From: an uncultured Lachnospiraceae bacterium
Lineage (GTDB): Bacteria > Bacillota > Clostridia > Lachnospirales > Lachnospiraceae
DNA length: 64,000 nucleotides
Assembly: GCA_910584725.1 (NCBI GenBank)
Contig: CAJUBE010000009.1
Location: 62,001-126,000 of the forward strand
Direction of reading: 5' to 3'
The notes under the pieces were generated by a model, which searched no databases, had not been told where the DNA came from, and saw only the letters and a program-made list of their open reading frames with translations. The stretch's first letter is position 1; each line of letters starts with the position of its first letter. Of the stretch, positions 33,597-42,947 are shown one piece after another. The position numbers and the translations under genes were made by a program.

Positions 33597-33613
33597 AGGG
33601 TGAAAGAAAAAAC

Positions 33614-33868
33614 ATGAATGTGTCATTCACGGAAAATGCATGGGAAGATTATCTTTTCTGGCAAAAGATGGATAAGAAGATTGTTAAAAGAGTCAACGAA
33701 CTGATTAAGGATATCAAAAGAAATCCCTATGACGGACTCGGAAAGCCGGAGGCGCTTAAATATGATCTGGCTGGGAAATGGAGCAGAAGGATAACGGAAG
33801 AACATCGTCTTGTATATGAGGTGAAAGGCGATCATTTGATTGTATATACATGCAGATACCATTATTAA
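33614..33868 (+). CDS. yoeB: YoeB-family mRNA interferase toxin
   Basis: An 84-residue RelE-fold endoribonuclease that cleaves mRNA on the ribosome. Key YoeB features are present: KPEALKYDLAGKWSRRITEEHRLVY contains the catalytic glutamate and arginines, and the protein ends in CRYHY with the terminal His-Tyr pair. Length is exactly as usual. With the upstream antitoxin it forms an apparently intact toxin-antitoxin pair. Confidence 0.93.
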   Translation: MNVSFTENAWEDYLFWQKMDKKIVKRVNELIKDIKRNPYDGLGKPEALKYDLAGKWSRRITEEHRLVYEVKGDHLIVYTCRYHY

Positions 33869-33884
33869 AGTCCGAAAATAGGAA

Positions 33885-33913
33885 TTGACAAAAGTTTTTT
33901 CATTGACTATAGT
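33885..33913 (+). promoter_or_regulatory. Promoter of the valS T-box transcript
   Basis: TTGACA, 17 bp, TATAGT, close to consensus. Confidence 0.75.
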
Positions 33914-33919
33914 ATTAGA

Positions 33920-34205
33920 TAATTGTAAAGGTGATGACAGAGAGGAGTACGCAAGAAACCGCCGCCAGAGAGAGGGAGCAAAAGCTGGGAGTTCCCTTCG
34001 GAGAGGGCTTGTGGAAAGTGGCTCTGGAACCGGGATGCAGAAATGTTTTCGTGAAAGAAACGACGAAGGCGGCAGTAAGCGTCCACGCATGATCCCCGTT
34101 AACGGATCGGAGACCGGCAGTATTCCGGTTTCACGGAGTGATAAATGAAGGTGGTACCGCGTAACTACGCCCTTTGTACAGGAGACTGGCAGAGGGCGTT
34201 TTAAA
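33920..34205 (+). promoter_or_regulatory. T-box riboswitch controlling valS
   Basis: Contains the conserved T-box AAGGTGGTACCGCG (34148-34161), whose UGGN bulge pairs with the uncharged tRNA acceptor end. It is followed by a terminator (ACGCCCT/AGGGCGT, then TTTTAAATT at 34200). A long Stem I lies upstream; GTA at 34074-34076 in GGCAGTAAGC is a plausible valine specifier codon. Uncharged tRNA(Val) should favour readthrough into valS. Confidence 0.9.
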
Positions 34206-34218
34206 TTGTAAAGGAGGC

Positions 34219-34374
34219 GATTAAAAAATCACACTGATGTGCTGATTTTTTAATCTGGAGTTTGTGTAGAAGCGTCACAAACTCCTTGATCGCAGAGCAG
34301 AATTTGAAATTCTGCTCGCGTTCCCTTGAGTATGCCTGACGGCAAACTCGGCAAAGAACGCTTCGGAATGGAGG
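34219..34374 (+). promoter_or_regulatory. Pseudoknot leader, copy 4 (between the T-box and valS)
   Basis: Hairpin 1 is GATTAAAAAATC/GATTTTTTAATC. Hairpin 2 is GGAGTTTGTG/CACAAACTCC with GAAGCGT in its loop (34269-34275). Hairpin 3 is GAGCAGAAT/ATTCTGCTC. ACGCTTC at 34358-34364 pairs perfectly with the loop and ends 5 nt before GGAGG. This is the most divergent pairing sequence of the four full copies, yet it is fully complementary. GGAGG also lies just before the element (34213-34217). Confidence 0.7.
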
Positions 34375-34381
34375 AAAAGAG

Positions 34382-37078
34382 ATGGGCAGAGAACTTGCGA
34401 AAACCTACGATCCGAAGGGGATCGAGGACAGATTATACCAGAAATGGCTGGACAAAAAATATTTCCACGCCGAGGTGGACAGGACGAAAACGCCGTTCAC
34501 CATCGTGATCCCGCCCCCGAACATCACGGGGCAGCTCCACATGGGACATGCGCTGGACAATACCATGCAGGACATTCTGATCCGCTACAAGAGAATGCAG
34601 GGCTACAACGCGCTCTGGCAGCCGGGGACGGACCACGCCTCCATCGCCACCGAGGTAAAAATTATCGAGAAGCTGAAAGAAGAAGGTATCGACAAGAACG
34701 ATCTCGGCAGGGAAGGGTTCCTCGAGCGTGCATGGGACTGGAAAAAGGAGTACGGCGGGCGCATCGTCTCCCAGCTGAAAAAACTCGGCTCTTCCTGCGA
34801 CTGGGACAGGGAGCGGTTCACCATGGACGAGGGCTGCAACAAGGCGGTCACGGAAGTGTTTGTGAAGATGCACGAGAAAGGCTGGATCTACAAGGGCAGC
34901 CGCATCATCAACTGGTGCCCGGTGTGCAACACTTCCATCTCAGACGCGGAGGTGGAGTATCAGGAGCAGGCGGGACATTTCTGGCACATTAAGTATCCGC
35001 TAGTTGACCAGAATGGTCAGCCCAGCAAGACGGAGTTTCTGGAGTTTGCGACCACCCGCCCGGAGACCATGCTTGGCGATACGGCTGTGGCGGTAAACCC
35101 GAACGATGAGAGATATACTTATTTAAAGGGAAGACAGGTATGGCTGCCGATTGTAAATAAGGCGATCCCGGTGGTGGAGGACGAGTATGTGGACATGGAG
35201 TTCGGGACAGGTGTCGTGAAGATCACGCCCGCCCATGACCCCAACGACTTTGAAGTCGGAAAGCGCCACAACCTGCCGGAAGTGAACATTATGAACGACG
35301 ACGCCACCATCAATGAAAACGGCGGCAAATATGCAGGACTTGACCGCTACGAGGCGAGAAAGCAGATCGTGGAGGAGCTGGAAAAGGAAGGGCTTCTCGT
35401 GCGGATCGAGGACTACTCCCACAATGTGGGCACACACGACCGCTGCCACACAACCATTGAGCCGATGATCAAGAAACAGTGGTTCGTGAAGATGGATGAG
35501 CTGATCAAGCCTGCGGTGGAGGCAGTTAAAAAGCGCGAGGTCAGACTGATCCCGGAGCGCATGGAAAAGATCTACTTTAACTGGACCGACAACATCCGCG
35601 ACTGGTGCATCAGCCGCCAGCTCTGGTGGGGGCATCGGATTCCCGCTTACTACTGCGACAAGTGCGGGGAGATCATCGTGGCGAAGGAGGCGCCGTCCGT
35701 CTGCCCGAAGTGCGGCGGGACCCACTTCACGCAGGACCCCGATACGCTGGATACCTGGTTCTCCTCCGCGCTCTGGCCTTTTTCCACGCTGGGGTGGCCG
35801 GAAAAGACGGAGGATCTGGATTACTTCTATCCCACGGATGTGCTGGTGACGGGGTATGACATCATCTTTTTCTGGGTCATCCGCATGATCTTCTCCGGCT
35901 ATGAGCAGATGGGGGAGAAGCCCTTTAAGACGGTGCTCTTTCACGGTCTTGTGCGGGATTCCCAGGGGCGGAAGATGAGTAAGTCCCTTGGCAACGGCAT
36001 CGACCCGCTGGAGATCATCGACCAGTACGGTGCGGACGCGCTGCGGCTTACGCTGATCACGGGAAACGCGCCCGGCAACGATATGCGTTTCTACTATGAA
36101 AGAGTGGAGGCGAGCCGGAACTTTGCAAACAAAGTCTGGAACGCGTCCCGCTTCATTATGATGAACATGGATCAGGAGGAGGAGAAAACCGGGAAGCGCG
36201 GCTGGGAGACTTCCTATGAGGAGATACGCAACAGCCTCTACCCTGTGGACAAGTGGATTCTCTCCAAATTAAATACGCTCGTCAAAGAAGTGACGGACAA
36301 TATGGACAGCTTCGAGCTTGGCATCGCGGTGCAGAAGGTGTACGACTTTATCTGGGACGAGTTCTGCGACTGGTACATTGAGATGGTGAAGCCCCGCCTT
36401 TACAGCACGGACGAAAAGGACAGCGAAGGAAAGCGGGCGGCGCTGTGGACGTTACAGAATGTGCTGATCGATGCGCTAAAACTTCTGCATCCCTACATGC
36501 CTTTCATCACGGAGGAGATTTTCTGTACCTTACAGACGAAAGAAGAGTCCATCATGGTGTCTGAGTGGCCCGTTTTCCGGGAGGACAGGCAGTATGCAAA
36601 AGAGGAGAACGCCATCGAACTGATGAAGGAGGCGGTGCGCGGCATCCGCAACGTGAGGACGGAGATGAACGTGGCGCCGGGCAAAAAGGCGGCGGTGTAT
36701 GTGGTCAGCGAAAACGAGGGCGTGCGCCAAATCTTTGAGGAGGGCAGACAGTTCTTCACCTCGCTTGCGGCGGCATCCGAGCTGACGGTGCAGGCGGACA
36801 AGGGCGGCATCGACGACAGCGCCGTGTCCGTGGTAATCCCCAACGCGACGGTCTATATTCCGTTTGAGGAGCTGGTGGATATCGCACAGGAGATCGAGCG
36901 TCTGAAGAAGGAGCAGAAGCGTCTGGAGGGCGAGCTTGCCAGAGTGCAGGGGATGCTCGGCAATGAGAAGTTCATGTCCAAGGCGCCGAAACAGAAGGTG
37001 GACGAGGAGCGCGCCAAGCTTGAAAAATACACACAGATGAAGGCGCAGGTGGAGGAAAGGCTGGCTCAGCTTATGTAA
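34382..37078 (+). CDS. valS: Valyl-tRNA synthetase
   Basis: An 898-residue class I synthetase that charges tRNA(Val). The HIGH-type motif [15 protein letters not shown] (around residues 43-57), the editing domain, a zinc-ribbon-like [22 protein letters not shown], the KMSKS loop (residues 531-535) and a C-terminal coiled coil ([26 protein letters not shown]) are all present. It starts at an ATG after GGAGGAAAAGAG. Its mRNA carries both a T-box and an additional pseudoknot leader. Full length and unremarkable otherwise. Confidence 0.97.
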   Translation: MGRELAKTYDPKGIEDRLYQKWLDKKYFHAEVDRTKTPFTIVIPPPNITGQLHMGHALDNTMQDILIRYKRMQGYNALWQPGTDHASIATEVKIIEKLKEEGIDKNDLGREGFLERAWDWKKEYGGRIVSQLKKLGSSCDWDRERFTMDEGCNKAVTEVFVKMHEKGWIYKGSRIINWCPVCNTSISDAEVEYQEQAGHFWHIKYPLVDQNGQPSKTEFLEFATTRPETMLGDTAVAVNPNDERYTYLKGRQVWLPIVNKAIPVVEDEYVDMEFGTGVVKITPAHDPNDFEVGKRHNLPEVNIMNDDATINENGGKYAGLDRYEARKQIVEELEKEGLLVRIEDYSHNVGTHDRCHTTIEPMIKKQWFVKMDELIKPAVEAVKKREVRLIPERMEKIYFNWTDNIRDWCISRQLWWGHRIPAYYCDKCGEIIVAKEAPSVCPKCGGTHFTQDPDTLDTWFSSALWPFSTLGWPEKTEDLDYFYPTDVLVTGYDIIFFWVIRMIFSGYEQMGEKPFKTVLFHGLVRDSQGRKMSKSLGNGIDPLEIIDQYGADALRLTLITGNAPGNDMRFYYERVEASRNFANKVWNASRFIMMNMDQEEEKTGKRGWETSYEEIRNSLYPVDKWILSKLNTLVKEVTDNMDSFELGIAVQKVYDFIWDEFCDWYIEMVKPRLYSTDEKDSEGKRAALWTLQNVLIDALKLLHPYMPFITEEIFCTLQTKEESIMVSEWPVFREDRQYAKEENAIELMKEAVRGIRNVRTEMNVAPGKKAAVYVVSENEGVRQIFEEGRQFFTSLAAASELTVQADKGGIDDSAVSVVIPNATVYIPFEELVDIAQEIERLKKEQKRLEGELARVQGMLGNEKFMSKAPKQKVDEERAKLEKYTQMKAQVEERLAQLM

Positions 37079-37234
37079 CCGCGGTTTTGCGAAGGGCATG
37101 GGCTGAACTGCGGAAAAATTTTATATAATAACCACTGGAAAAGTAGTCCGATATGGTGTAAGGTATAGGTAAGAGTTAGTACGATAGGACTATAGGGCAC
37201 ATGCGTCATAGTATATAGGGAGGAGGTGAGTCAC
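37079..37234 (+). other. Leader of the FapA-like gene
   Basis: A CCGC/GCGG stem after valS is followed by AAAAATTTT, a weak terminator. Then comes a possible TATAAT at 37124-37129. AGTCC/GGACT sequences flank a 30-nt loop near 37150-37190. No known RNA family was recognised. Confidence 0.35.
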
Positions 37235-38812
37235 GTGGCCGAAGTCAACCTGTCATCAGAACAGCTTAATAAACTGAAAGCGGCAATGGCCAGAGCGAAG
37301 GGACTGGATCCCCAGGCAGCGTTACAGCAGCCGGCAGTCCGGCAGGCAGCAGCGGCAGGAGAAACAAAGGCTGAATCTGAAACTGCGGCGGAAACTGCCG
37401 TGGCGGTTGAGACGCGAAAGCCTCCCACAGAGTCGAATCTGGCGGAAGGCACTTATCTGCGGATAGACGAGGACGAGATGGCGGCGTGGCTTTACCTCAC
37501 ACCACCGGCGGAGGGCCAGACTTACACGAAGCGCGATCTGGAAAATTATCTGGAGTTAAACGGTGTGATCAAGGGCTATCACAGTTCTAATCTGTCGGCT
37601 ATGGTCAAGAAAAAAGTGTATGAGAGGGAGATTCTGGTAGCCAGGGGCGCGGAGACAAAACCCGGAATGGACGGCTATTTTGAATATCTTTTTGCGCCGG
37701 AGGAGCATGTCGGTCCCAAGGTGAACGAGGACGGCTCTGTGGATTATTCCAGCATGAGTGCCCTGCAGAATGTGCATAAGGGCGACAAGGTGGCGGTCTA
37801 CCACTATGCGGTGCAGGGTGTGGACGGCTATACGGTTGTGGGCGGGCAGATGAAGGCTGATCCCGTGAGGGATCTGCCGCCCATGAGAGGAAAGGGCATC
37901 ACGAGGGAAAACGGCGTTTACTATGCGCAGAGCGACGGCAAGATCGAGGTCAAGGAAGGCAAGATTGACATCCAGAACGTGCATGAGATCATGGGGGATG
38001 TGGACGCGATCATTGGCAAAATCGAGTTTTTCGGCGACGTCATTATCAACGGCAATGTGGAGGGCGGCATCGTCATCCGCGCCGGACGAAATATAGAGGT
38101 TCACGGCACTACGGGCGCTGCTTCGCTGTTTGCGGGAGGCGATGTGATGCTTACCCGGGGCATTCAGGGCGGCGGTAAAATTTCGGCGAGAGGAAATGTC
38201 TTTGCGGAGTTTATCGAAAATACGACGGTGGATGCAGGCGGACTGGTGCAGGCGAATGTTATTCTGAACGCGAAGGTGTCGGCGAAGGATAAGGTGATCA
38301 GCATAGGAAAGAGGGGTGCGATCATCGGCGGTTCGGTCCATGCGCTTAAGGGCATTGAGGCGATGACGGCGGGAAATGATGTGGAGCTGAAGACGGCTCT
38401 GCACTGTGGCTACGCGCCGGAGTCCTTTGACAAGCTTCTGGAGGCAAGACGCAAGGAGGCGGAGCTGAAGGAAAAGCTTTCCAAGCTGGTGGATACTATG
38501 ACGGAGGCATTGCGTGAGAAACGTATGCGGGGTGCGAGTACGTCCAAGAATACAGAGGCAAGCCTCTTGGAGTGGAACCGCCTGAAGGACGAATACTTTG
38601 TGGAACTCGACAAGGTGGGCAAGGAGAGAGAAGAGTTGGAGTCTACCATGGAGGAAGGCAGGGATTCCTACATTAAGATCGACGGTAATATCTACCGCAA
38701 TGTGGTGATCGGCATCAATGCAGAGCAGATGACGCTCGACCGCAATACCTGCTTTATGAGATATGCCGCGGAAAAGGGCGTCATTGAGGGAACGGTAATC
38801 ATACACAACTGA
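37235..38812 (+). CDS. FapA-family (DUF342) polymer-forming protein
   Basis: A 525-residue cytoplasmic protein. An alanine/glutamate/threonine-rich N-terminus (about 70 residues) precedes the FapA domain with its beta-helical repeats: NVHEIMGDVDAIIGKIEFFGDVIINGNVEGGIVIRAGRNIEVHG, GDVMLTRGIQGGGKISARGNVFAEFIENTTVDAGG. A coiled coil follows (ARRKEAELKEKLSKLVDTMTEALREKRM). I chose GTG 37235 because GGGAGGAGG lies 8 nt upstream; an in-frame GTG at 37226 overlaps that site. FapA proteins are linked to flagellar assembly or surface polymers, but no flagellar genes lie here. Confidence 0.83.
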   Translation: MAEVNLSSEQLNKLKAAMARAKGLDPQAALQQPAVRQAAAAGETKAESETAAETAVAVETRKPPTESNLAEGTYLRIDEDEMAAWLYLTPPAEGQTYTKRDLENYLELNGVIKGYHSSNLSAMVKKKVYEREILVARGAETKPGMDGYFEYLFAPEEHVGPKVNEDGSVDYSSMSALQNVHKGDKVAVYHYAVQGVDGYTVVGGQMKADPVRDLPPMRGKGITRENGVYYAQSDGKIEVKEGKIDIQNVHEIMGDVDAIIGKIEFFGDVIINGNVEGGIVIRAGRNIEVHGTTGAASLFAGGDVMLTRGIQGGGKISARGNVFAEFIENTTVDAGGLVQANVILNAKVSAKDKVISIGKRGAIIGGSVHALKGIEAMTAGNDVELKTALHCGYAPESFDKLLEARRKEAELKEKLSKLVDTMTEALREKRMRGASTSKNTEASLLEWNRLKDEYFVELDKVGKEREELESTMEEGRDSYIKIDGNIYRNVVIGINAEQMTLDRNTCFMRYAAEKGVIEGTVIIHN

Positions 38813-38837
38813 TCCCGCGGCGGATCATGGAGATAAG

Positions 38838-40145
38838 ATGGAAGAAACCTTTGAGACTTACGGGGCGGCGGTGAATTATATCAACGCCACCCCTAAATTT
38901 ACCACAAAAAACAGCATGGAAGATACCGCGCGTTTTTGGGAGCGTCTGGGATATCCGGCGAAGAACAGTAAAATCTTGCACATAGCAGGCACAAACGGGA
39001 AAGGCTCCGTTTGTGCTTATTTGTCTTCTGTTCTCCAAAAAGCGGGCATTTCCTGCGGCATGTTCACGTCCCCCCATCTTGTGAGCATGAGGGAACGGTT
39101 TGTCATAAACGGGGATATCGTGTCGGAGGCGGACTTTCTGGATGCCTTCCGCACAGTGATGGGGGAGGTGAAGCGTCTTGCGACGCCTTATCACCCTACT
39201 TTTTTTGAATTGCTGTTCTTTATGGGGATGATTCTCTTTGAAAAGTATGGCGTGGAGTATGTGGTTTTAGAGACGGGTCTTGGGGGCCGGCTTGACGCCA
39301 CAAACGTGGTGGAGGAGAAAAAGCTGTGTGTCATAACATCGATCGGCTATGACCACATGGAGTATCTGGGGGAGACGCTTTCACAGATCGCGCGGGAAAA
39401 GGCGGGGATCCTGCGTCCCGGCGTGCCGGTGGTATACCCGGAAGGGCAGGAGGAGGCGGTTCGCGCCATAGAGGAATACGCGAAAAAAATCGGGGCAAAA
39501 ATCTTTCCTGTGGAGAAAGCTGCGATAAAAGAAATAAATATCAGGCATAAAACGATTGATTTTTCTCTTCATTTACACTATTATGATTATATTGGTTTTA
39601 CTGTGTCCACTTCTGCACTTTATCAGGTGGAGAATGCGGCCCTTGCGGCAAGCGCTATAGCGCGCCTGGAGGATGAACGAATCACGGCATCCGTGCTGCA
39701 GGACGGGATTAGAGAGATGGTCTGGGAAGGCAGAATGGAGGAAATCCTGCCGTCGGTTTATCTGGACGGCGCGCATAATGTGGACGGCATCCGCGCTTTT
39801 TTGGAGACGGTAAAACGGCATCCCTGTGCCGGCAGGCGGGTTCTGCTCTACTCCACGGTGCGGGATAAACAGTATGAACGGACGGCGGCGATGCTTGCGC
39901 AGGCGGGGCTTTTCGATGGGATATGCCTTGTGCCCTTACAGGGAGAACGGGCGCTGCCGCTTGCTAAACTTACGGATACTTTCAGACAATATACCGAATT
40001 TGACATAAAAGCATATGAGACGCTTGACATGGCGCTCTCGGAGCTGTTTGCACAGAAAAATGACGGGGACGAGGTGTATATTGTCGGTTCATTATATTTG
40101 GCGGGCGAAGTAAAGGCCCTTTTGAGGAGATTTGGCAATGATTAA
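38838..40145 (+). CDS. folC: Folylpolyglutamate synthase/dihydrofolate synthase
   Basis: A 435-residue Mur-ligase-family enzyme that adds glutamate to folates (and may join dihydropteroate to glutamate). The ATP loop GTNGKGSVCAYLSS, the segment TSPHLVSMRERFVINGD, VVLETGLGGRLDATNVV and the C-terminal domain start YLDGAHNVDGIRAFLE are diagnostic. The ATG follows GGAGATAAG. Its stop overlaps the next small gene by 8 bp. Confidence 0.95.
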   Translation: MEETFETYGAAVNYINATPKFTTKNSMEDTARFWERLGYPAKNSKILHIAGTNGKGSVCAYLSSVLQKAGISCGMFTSPHLVSMRERFVINGDIVSEADFLDAFRTVMGEVKRLATPYHPTFFELLFFMGMILFEKYGVEYVVLETGLGGRLDATNVVEEKKLCVITSIGYDHMEYLGETLSQIAREKAGILRPGVPVVYPEGQEEAVRAIEEYAKKIGAKIFPVEKAAIKEINIRHKTIDFSLHLHYYDYIGFTVSTSALYQVENAALAASAIARLEDERITASVLQDGIREMVWEGRMEEILPSVYLDGAHNVDGIRAFLETVKRHPCAGRRVLLYSTVRDKQYERTAAMLAQAGLFDGICLVPLQGERALPLAKLTDTFRQYTEFDIKAYETLDMALSELFAQKNDGDEVYIVGSLYLAGEVKALLRRFGND

Positions 40146-40284
40146 TTTTGAAGAGGAACTGAAAAAGTTCCACCCCAGTCTGGAAGTGGAGGACGCGGAG
40201 GAAGCGATCTACAATCAGGATCTGACGGATATGGCGGATCTGATGGTGAAGATCGTGAAGGAATCGAAGAAAGTGGAAGAATAG
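40138..40284 (+). CDS. Small acidic hypothetical protein
   Basis: A 48-residue ORF overlapping the folC end by 8 bp (MINFEEELKKFHPSLEVEDAEEAIYNQDLTD, then MADLMVKIVKESKKVEE). It is highly charged and predicted mostly helical, with no cysteine or membrane segment. The tight overlap and the next gene starting 13 bp later suggest a genuine operon member. I do not recognise a family. Confidence 0.6.
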   Translation: MINFEEELKKFHPSLEVEDAEEAIYNQDLTDMADLMVKIVKESKKVEE

Positions 40285-40297
40285 GGGATTGGCATAG

Positions 40298-41716
40298 ATG
40301 ATTTGTTATCAGTGTGGCTGTACGCTGTCTGAACATGATTTTTGCACGAACTGCGGTGCCGATGTAGCCCTTTATAAGAGGATCATATATATATCCAACC
40401 GTTTCTATAACGACGGACTGGAGCGGGCAAGCGTCAGAGATCTGACGGGTGCGATTACAAGTTTGCGGCAGAGCCTTAAATTTGACAAGAATAATGTGGA
40501 AGCGAGAAACCTTCTCGGGCTGGTCTATTTTGAGACCGGCGAAGTGGTGGCGGCATTAAGCGAGTGGGTGATCAGCAAGAATCTGCGTCCGAAGAAAAAT
40601 ATCGCGGACGATTATATCAATATGATCCAGACGAACCAAAACCGTCTGGACACCATCAATCAGACCATTAAGAAGTATAATCAAGCGCTCACTTACTGCA
40701 ATCAGGACAGCCTGGATCTGGCGGTGATCCAGTTGAAGAAGGTGCTGTCCTTAAATCCGAAGTTTATCCGGGCGCATCAGCTTCTTGCGCTTTTGTATAT
40801 CAACAGCGAGGAGTGGGAGCGGGCGAAAAGGGAACTGACCAAGTGTCTGGAGATCGACACGAACAATACGGCGACACTCCGGTATCTGAAGGAAGTGGAC
40901 GAGATGCTGCTTCCCGAGGAAGGGGTCAAGAACTCTTCAAAGAAAAAGAAAGAGGAGATTGTCAAATATCAGAGCGGTAATGAGACGATTATCCAGCCTG
41001 TCAATATGAAGGAAGGCAGAGGCGTCACCTCGCTTCTGAATCTGGGAATCGGACTGGCTATCGGTATCGCCATCGCTTTCTTCCTGATCCTTCCAGCCAG
41101 AATACAGACCGCAAGGGCGGGGCTTGACGAGGATCTGCGCAAGGTCAGCGAACAGTCTGACGCGAAGACGGCGACCATTGACGAGCTGCAGCAGCAGCTT
41201 AGTGAACTGCAGCAGCAGAATGAGACGCTGCAGCAGGATCTGACGGCGTATATGGGGAAGGACGGTACGCTTAAGTCTGTGGAAAGCCTGATGAAAGCGG
41301 CGGGCGCATATCTCACGAATCCTGAGGACGTCACGACGGTGGCGGATTATCTGACGGAGATCGAGGAGGAGCGGGCGCAGGAGGAGGAACACGAAAGTAC
41401 GGAGGCTTTTGACACGCTCTACAATACGCTTTTGGCGCTGATTGGGCCGCAGATTGCGGAGTCCTATGACGAGGACGGCCACGCTGCGTTCTGGGCGGGC
41501 AATTACGCGGATGCCATCCCGAATCTGGAGAAGGCGTTCCAGTATGACGCCACCAACGGACAGGCGCTCTTTGATCTGGCGAACTCCTATTACCGTATGG
41601 GTGAAGAGGCAAAAGCAGGGGAAATCTACCGACAGGTGATCGAGCTGTTCCCCAATACGGAGAAGGCTGATAAGTCGAAGGCTACGCTGGCGCAGATAGA
41701 GGGCGCGGAGGAATAA
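40298..41716 (+). CDS. Zinc-ribbon/TPR membrane protein
   Basis: A 472-residue protein. An N-terminal zinc ribbon (MICYQCGCTLSEHDFCTNCGAD) is followed by TPR repeats (YNDGLERASVRDLTGAITSLRQSLKFDKNNVEARNLLGLVYF and more) to about residue 200. One transmembrane helix (LLNLGIGLAIGIAIAFFLILPA, about residues 246-267), a coiled coil rich in Q, L and E, and a C-terminal TPR pair complete it. The topology suggests cytoplasmic TPRs and an extracytoplasmic C-terminal half. It probably acts as a scaffold; no specific function is assigned. Confidence 0.75.
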   Translation: MICYQCGCTLSEHDFCTNCGADVALYKRIIYISNRFYNDGLERASVRDLTGAITSLRQSLKFDKNNVEARNLLGLVYFETGEVVAALSEWVISKNLRPKKNIADDYINMIQTNQNRLDTINQTIKKYNQALTYCNQDSLDLAVIQLKKVLSLNPKFIRAHQLLALLYINSEEWERAKRELTKCLEIDTNNTATLRYLKEVDEMLLPEEGVKNSSKKKKEEIVKYQSGNETIIQPVNMKEGRGVTSLLNLGIGLAIGIAIAFFLILPARIQTARAGLDEDLRKVSEQSDAKTATIDELQQQLSELQQQNETLQQDLTAYMGKDGTLKSVESLMKAAGAYLTNPEDVTTVADYLTEIEEERAQEEEHESTEAFDTLYNTLLALIGPQIAESYDEDGHAAFWAGNYADAIPNLEKAFQYDATNGQALFDLANSYYRMGEEAKAGEIYRQVIELFPNTEKADKSKATLAQIEGAEE

Positions 41717-41754
41717 ATTTCGTTATTTAAATTTCCAGTGGAGGAGGTGAGAGA

Positions 41755-41934
41755 ATGCCCGGAAATGAGAAGGAGTTTAACGGCAATCTTTTCGACCAGC
41801 TTACGATTCTGGATGATATTGAGGAGGTTGCGGAGCAGGAAAACGCAACAAAGACTTTGGCGATGATTGCAAAAAAACGGGGGCAGATCATGCGCAAACT
41901 ATATCAGAATCCCCCGATGCCGAAAGACGGATAA
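41755..41934 (+). CDS. Small hypothetical protein
   Basis: A 59-residue ORF (MPGNEKEFNGNLFDQLTILDDIEEVAEQE, then NATKTLAMIAKKRGQIMRKLYQNPPMPKDG) preceded by a strong ribosome site, GGAGGAGGTGA. Predicted helical with an acidic first half and a basic second half. It is the last gene before a terminator at 41976 and probably belongs to the folC/TPR operon. No family is recognised. Confidence 0.6.
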   Translation: MPGNEKEFNGNLFDQLTILDDIEEVAEQENATKTLAMIAKKRGQIMRKLYQNPPMPKDG

Positions 41935-41975
41935 TTTGATACTGCGATAAAGAAAAATAGAGAAAAGACACGAAA

Positions 41976-42009
41976 GAGAATGTGATGGAAACATCATGTT
42001 CTTTTTTTG
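41976..42009 (+). terminator. Rho-independent terminator
   Basis: AGAATGTGATG/CATCATGTTCT stem (with G-T pairs) followed by seven T residues. Confidence 0.8.
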
Positions 42010-42131
42010 TTTGTAAAAAGCGCAGACGCTCTCTAAGGGGCTCCTTAAGAATAGATTGTTTCGTCTTAGGCTTGTGGCAAGTCAAAGAATAGGATGTTTG
42101 TGAATCAATGGAGAAGGAGGGTTTACATAAT

Positions 42132-42464
42132 ATGGATGAAGACTATAAAGTGATTGACAATTATCTAATGATAAGGATGCCGGCGGAGATTGACCACCAT
42201 CAATCGGTTGACATAAGTAAAAGGGCAGACAGGTATATCGTCTCGAAGCAGGTGGGAAATGTGGTGTTTGATTTTGAGAGGACAACCTTTATGGACAGCT
42301 CGGGGGTGGGAATCATTCTGGGACGCTATCGGAAGATTTCCTGTTTCGGGGGGAAGGTGTACGCAGTGAATGCGGACAGCAGGATCAGGCGGCTTCTTCT
42401 TTTGTCCGGGCTTGAAAACATTGTGGAGATCATGGAGTGGAGAGGGGAAGAAAAGAATGATTGA
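42132..42464 (+). CDS. spoIIAA: Anti-sigma F factor antagonist SpoIIAA
   Basis: A 110-residue STAS-domain protein that, when unphosphorylated, frees sigma F from SpoIIAB in the forespore. The phosphorylatable serine lies in FERTTFMDSSGVGIILGRYRKI. The ATG at 42132 follows GGAGGG by about 10 nt. It is first in the three-gene sigma-F operon, and its end overlaps spoIIAB by 8 bp. Confidence 0.95.
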   Translation: MDEDYKVIDNYLMIRMPAEIDHHQSVDISKRADRYIVSKQVGNVVFDFERTTFMDSSGVGIILGRYRKISCFGGKVYAVNADSRIRRLLLLSGLENIVEIMEWRGEEKND

Positions 42465-42945
42465 AATTAAAGAGAAGAAGGATTACAGGCTGGTGACCAA
42501 CGAGATGCGCTTGGAGTTTGCGGCGGTATCGGACAATGAGGCTTTTGCGAGAATGGCGGTGGCGGCGTTTATCGCCCCCTTAAATCCCACGCTGGAGGAG
42601 CTTTCCGATGTGAAGACTGCAGTTTCCGAGGCGGTGACCAACGCGATTATCCACGGTTACGCAAACAAGGGGCGCGTGACGGACAGGGTGCAGATGAACT
42701 GTGAGCTTCAGGGAAGTATTCTGGAGGTGGAAATCGTTGACCGGGGTGTGGGAATGGAGGATGTGGACCGCGCCATGGAGCCGCTTTTTACCACCAGACC
42801 GGAGTGGGAGCGCTCCGGCATGGGTTTTGCCTTTATGGAAGCCTTTATGGATGAGCTGGAAGTTTTTTCGGAGCCGGATCTCGGAACTACCGTGCGCATG
42901 TATAAAAAGATCGGACTTGGCGGCTGGATCGTCAGTGAGGAGTAG
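42457..42945 (+). CDS. spoIIAB: Anti-sigma F factor / serine kinase SpoIIAB
   Basis: A 162-residue GHKL-fold kinase that binds and inhibits sigma F and phosphorylates SpoIIAA. The N box SDVKTAVSEAVTNAIIHGY, the G1 box VEIVDRGVGMEDVD and the glycine-rich lid RSGMGFAFMEAFMDEL are present. It is about 15 residues longer than the Bacillus protein. The ATG (MIEIKEKKDYRL) overlaps spoIIAA, so the two are translationally coupled. Confidence 0.94.
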   Translation: MIEIKEKKDYRLVTNEMRLEFAAVSDNEAFARMAVAAFIAPLNPTLEELSDVKTAVSEAVTNAIIHGYANKGRVTDRVQMNCELQGSILEVEIVDRGVGMEDVDRAMEPLFTTRPEWERSGMGFAFMEAFMDELEVFSEPDLGTTVRMYKKIGLGGWIVSEE

Positions 42946-42947
42946 CC

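Noticed and set aside
33385..33600. Recent mobile island around yefM-yoeB
   Set aside because: No integrase, repeats or tRNA flanks; only the lower GC hints at transfer.
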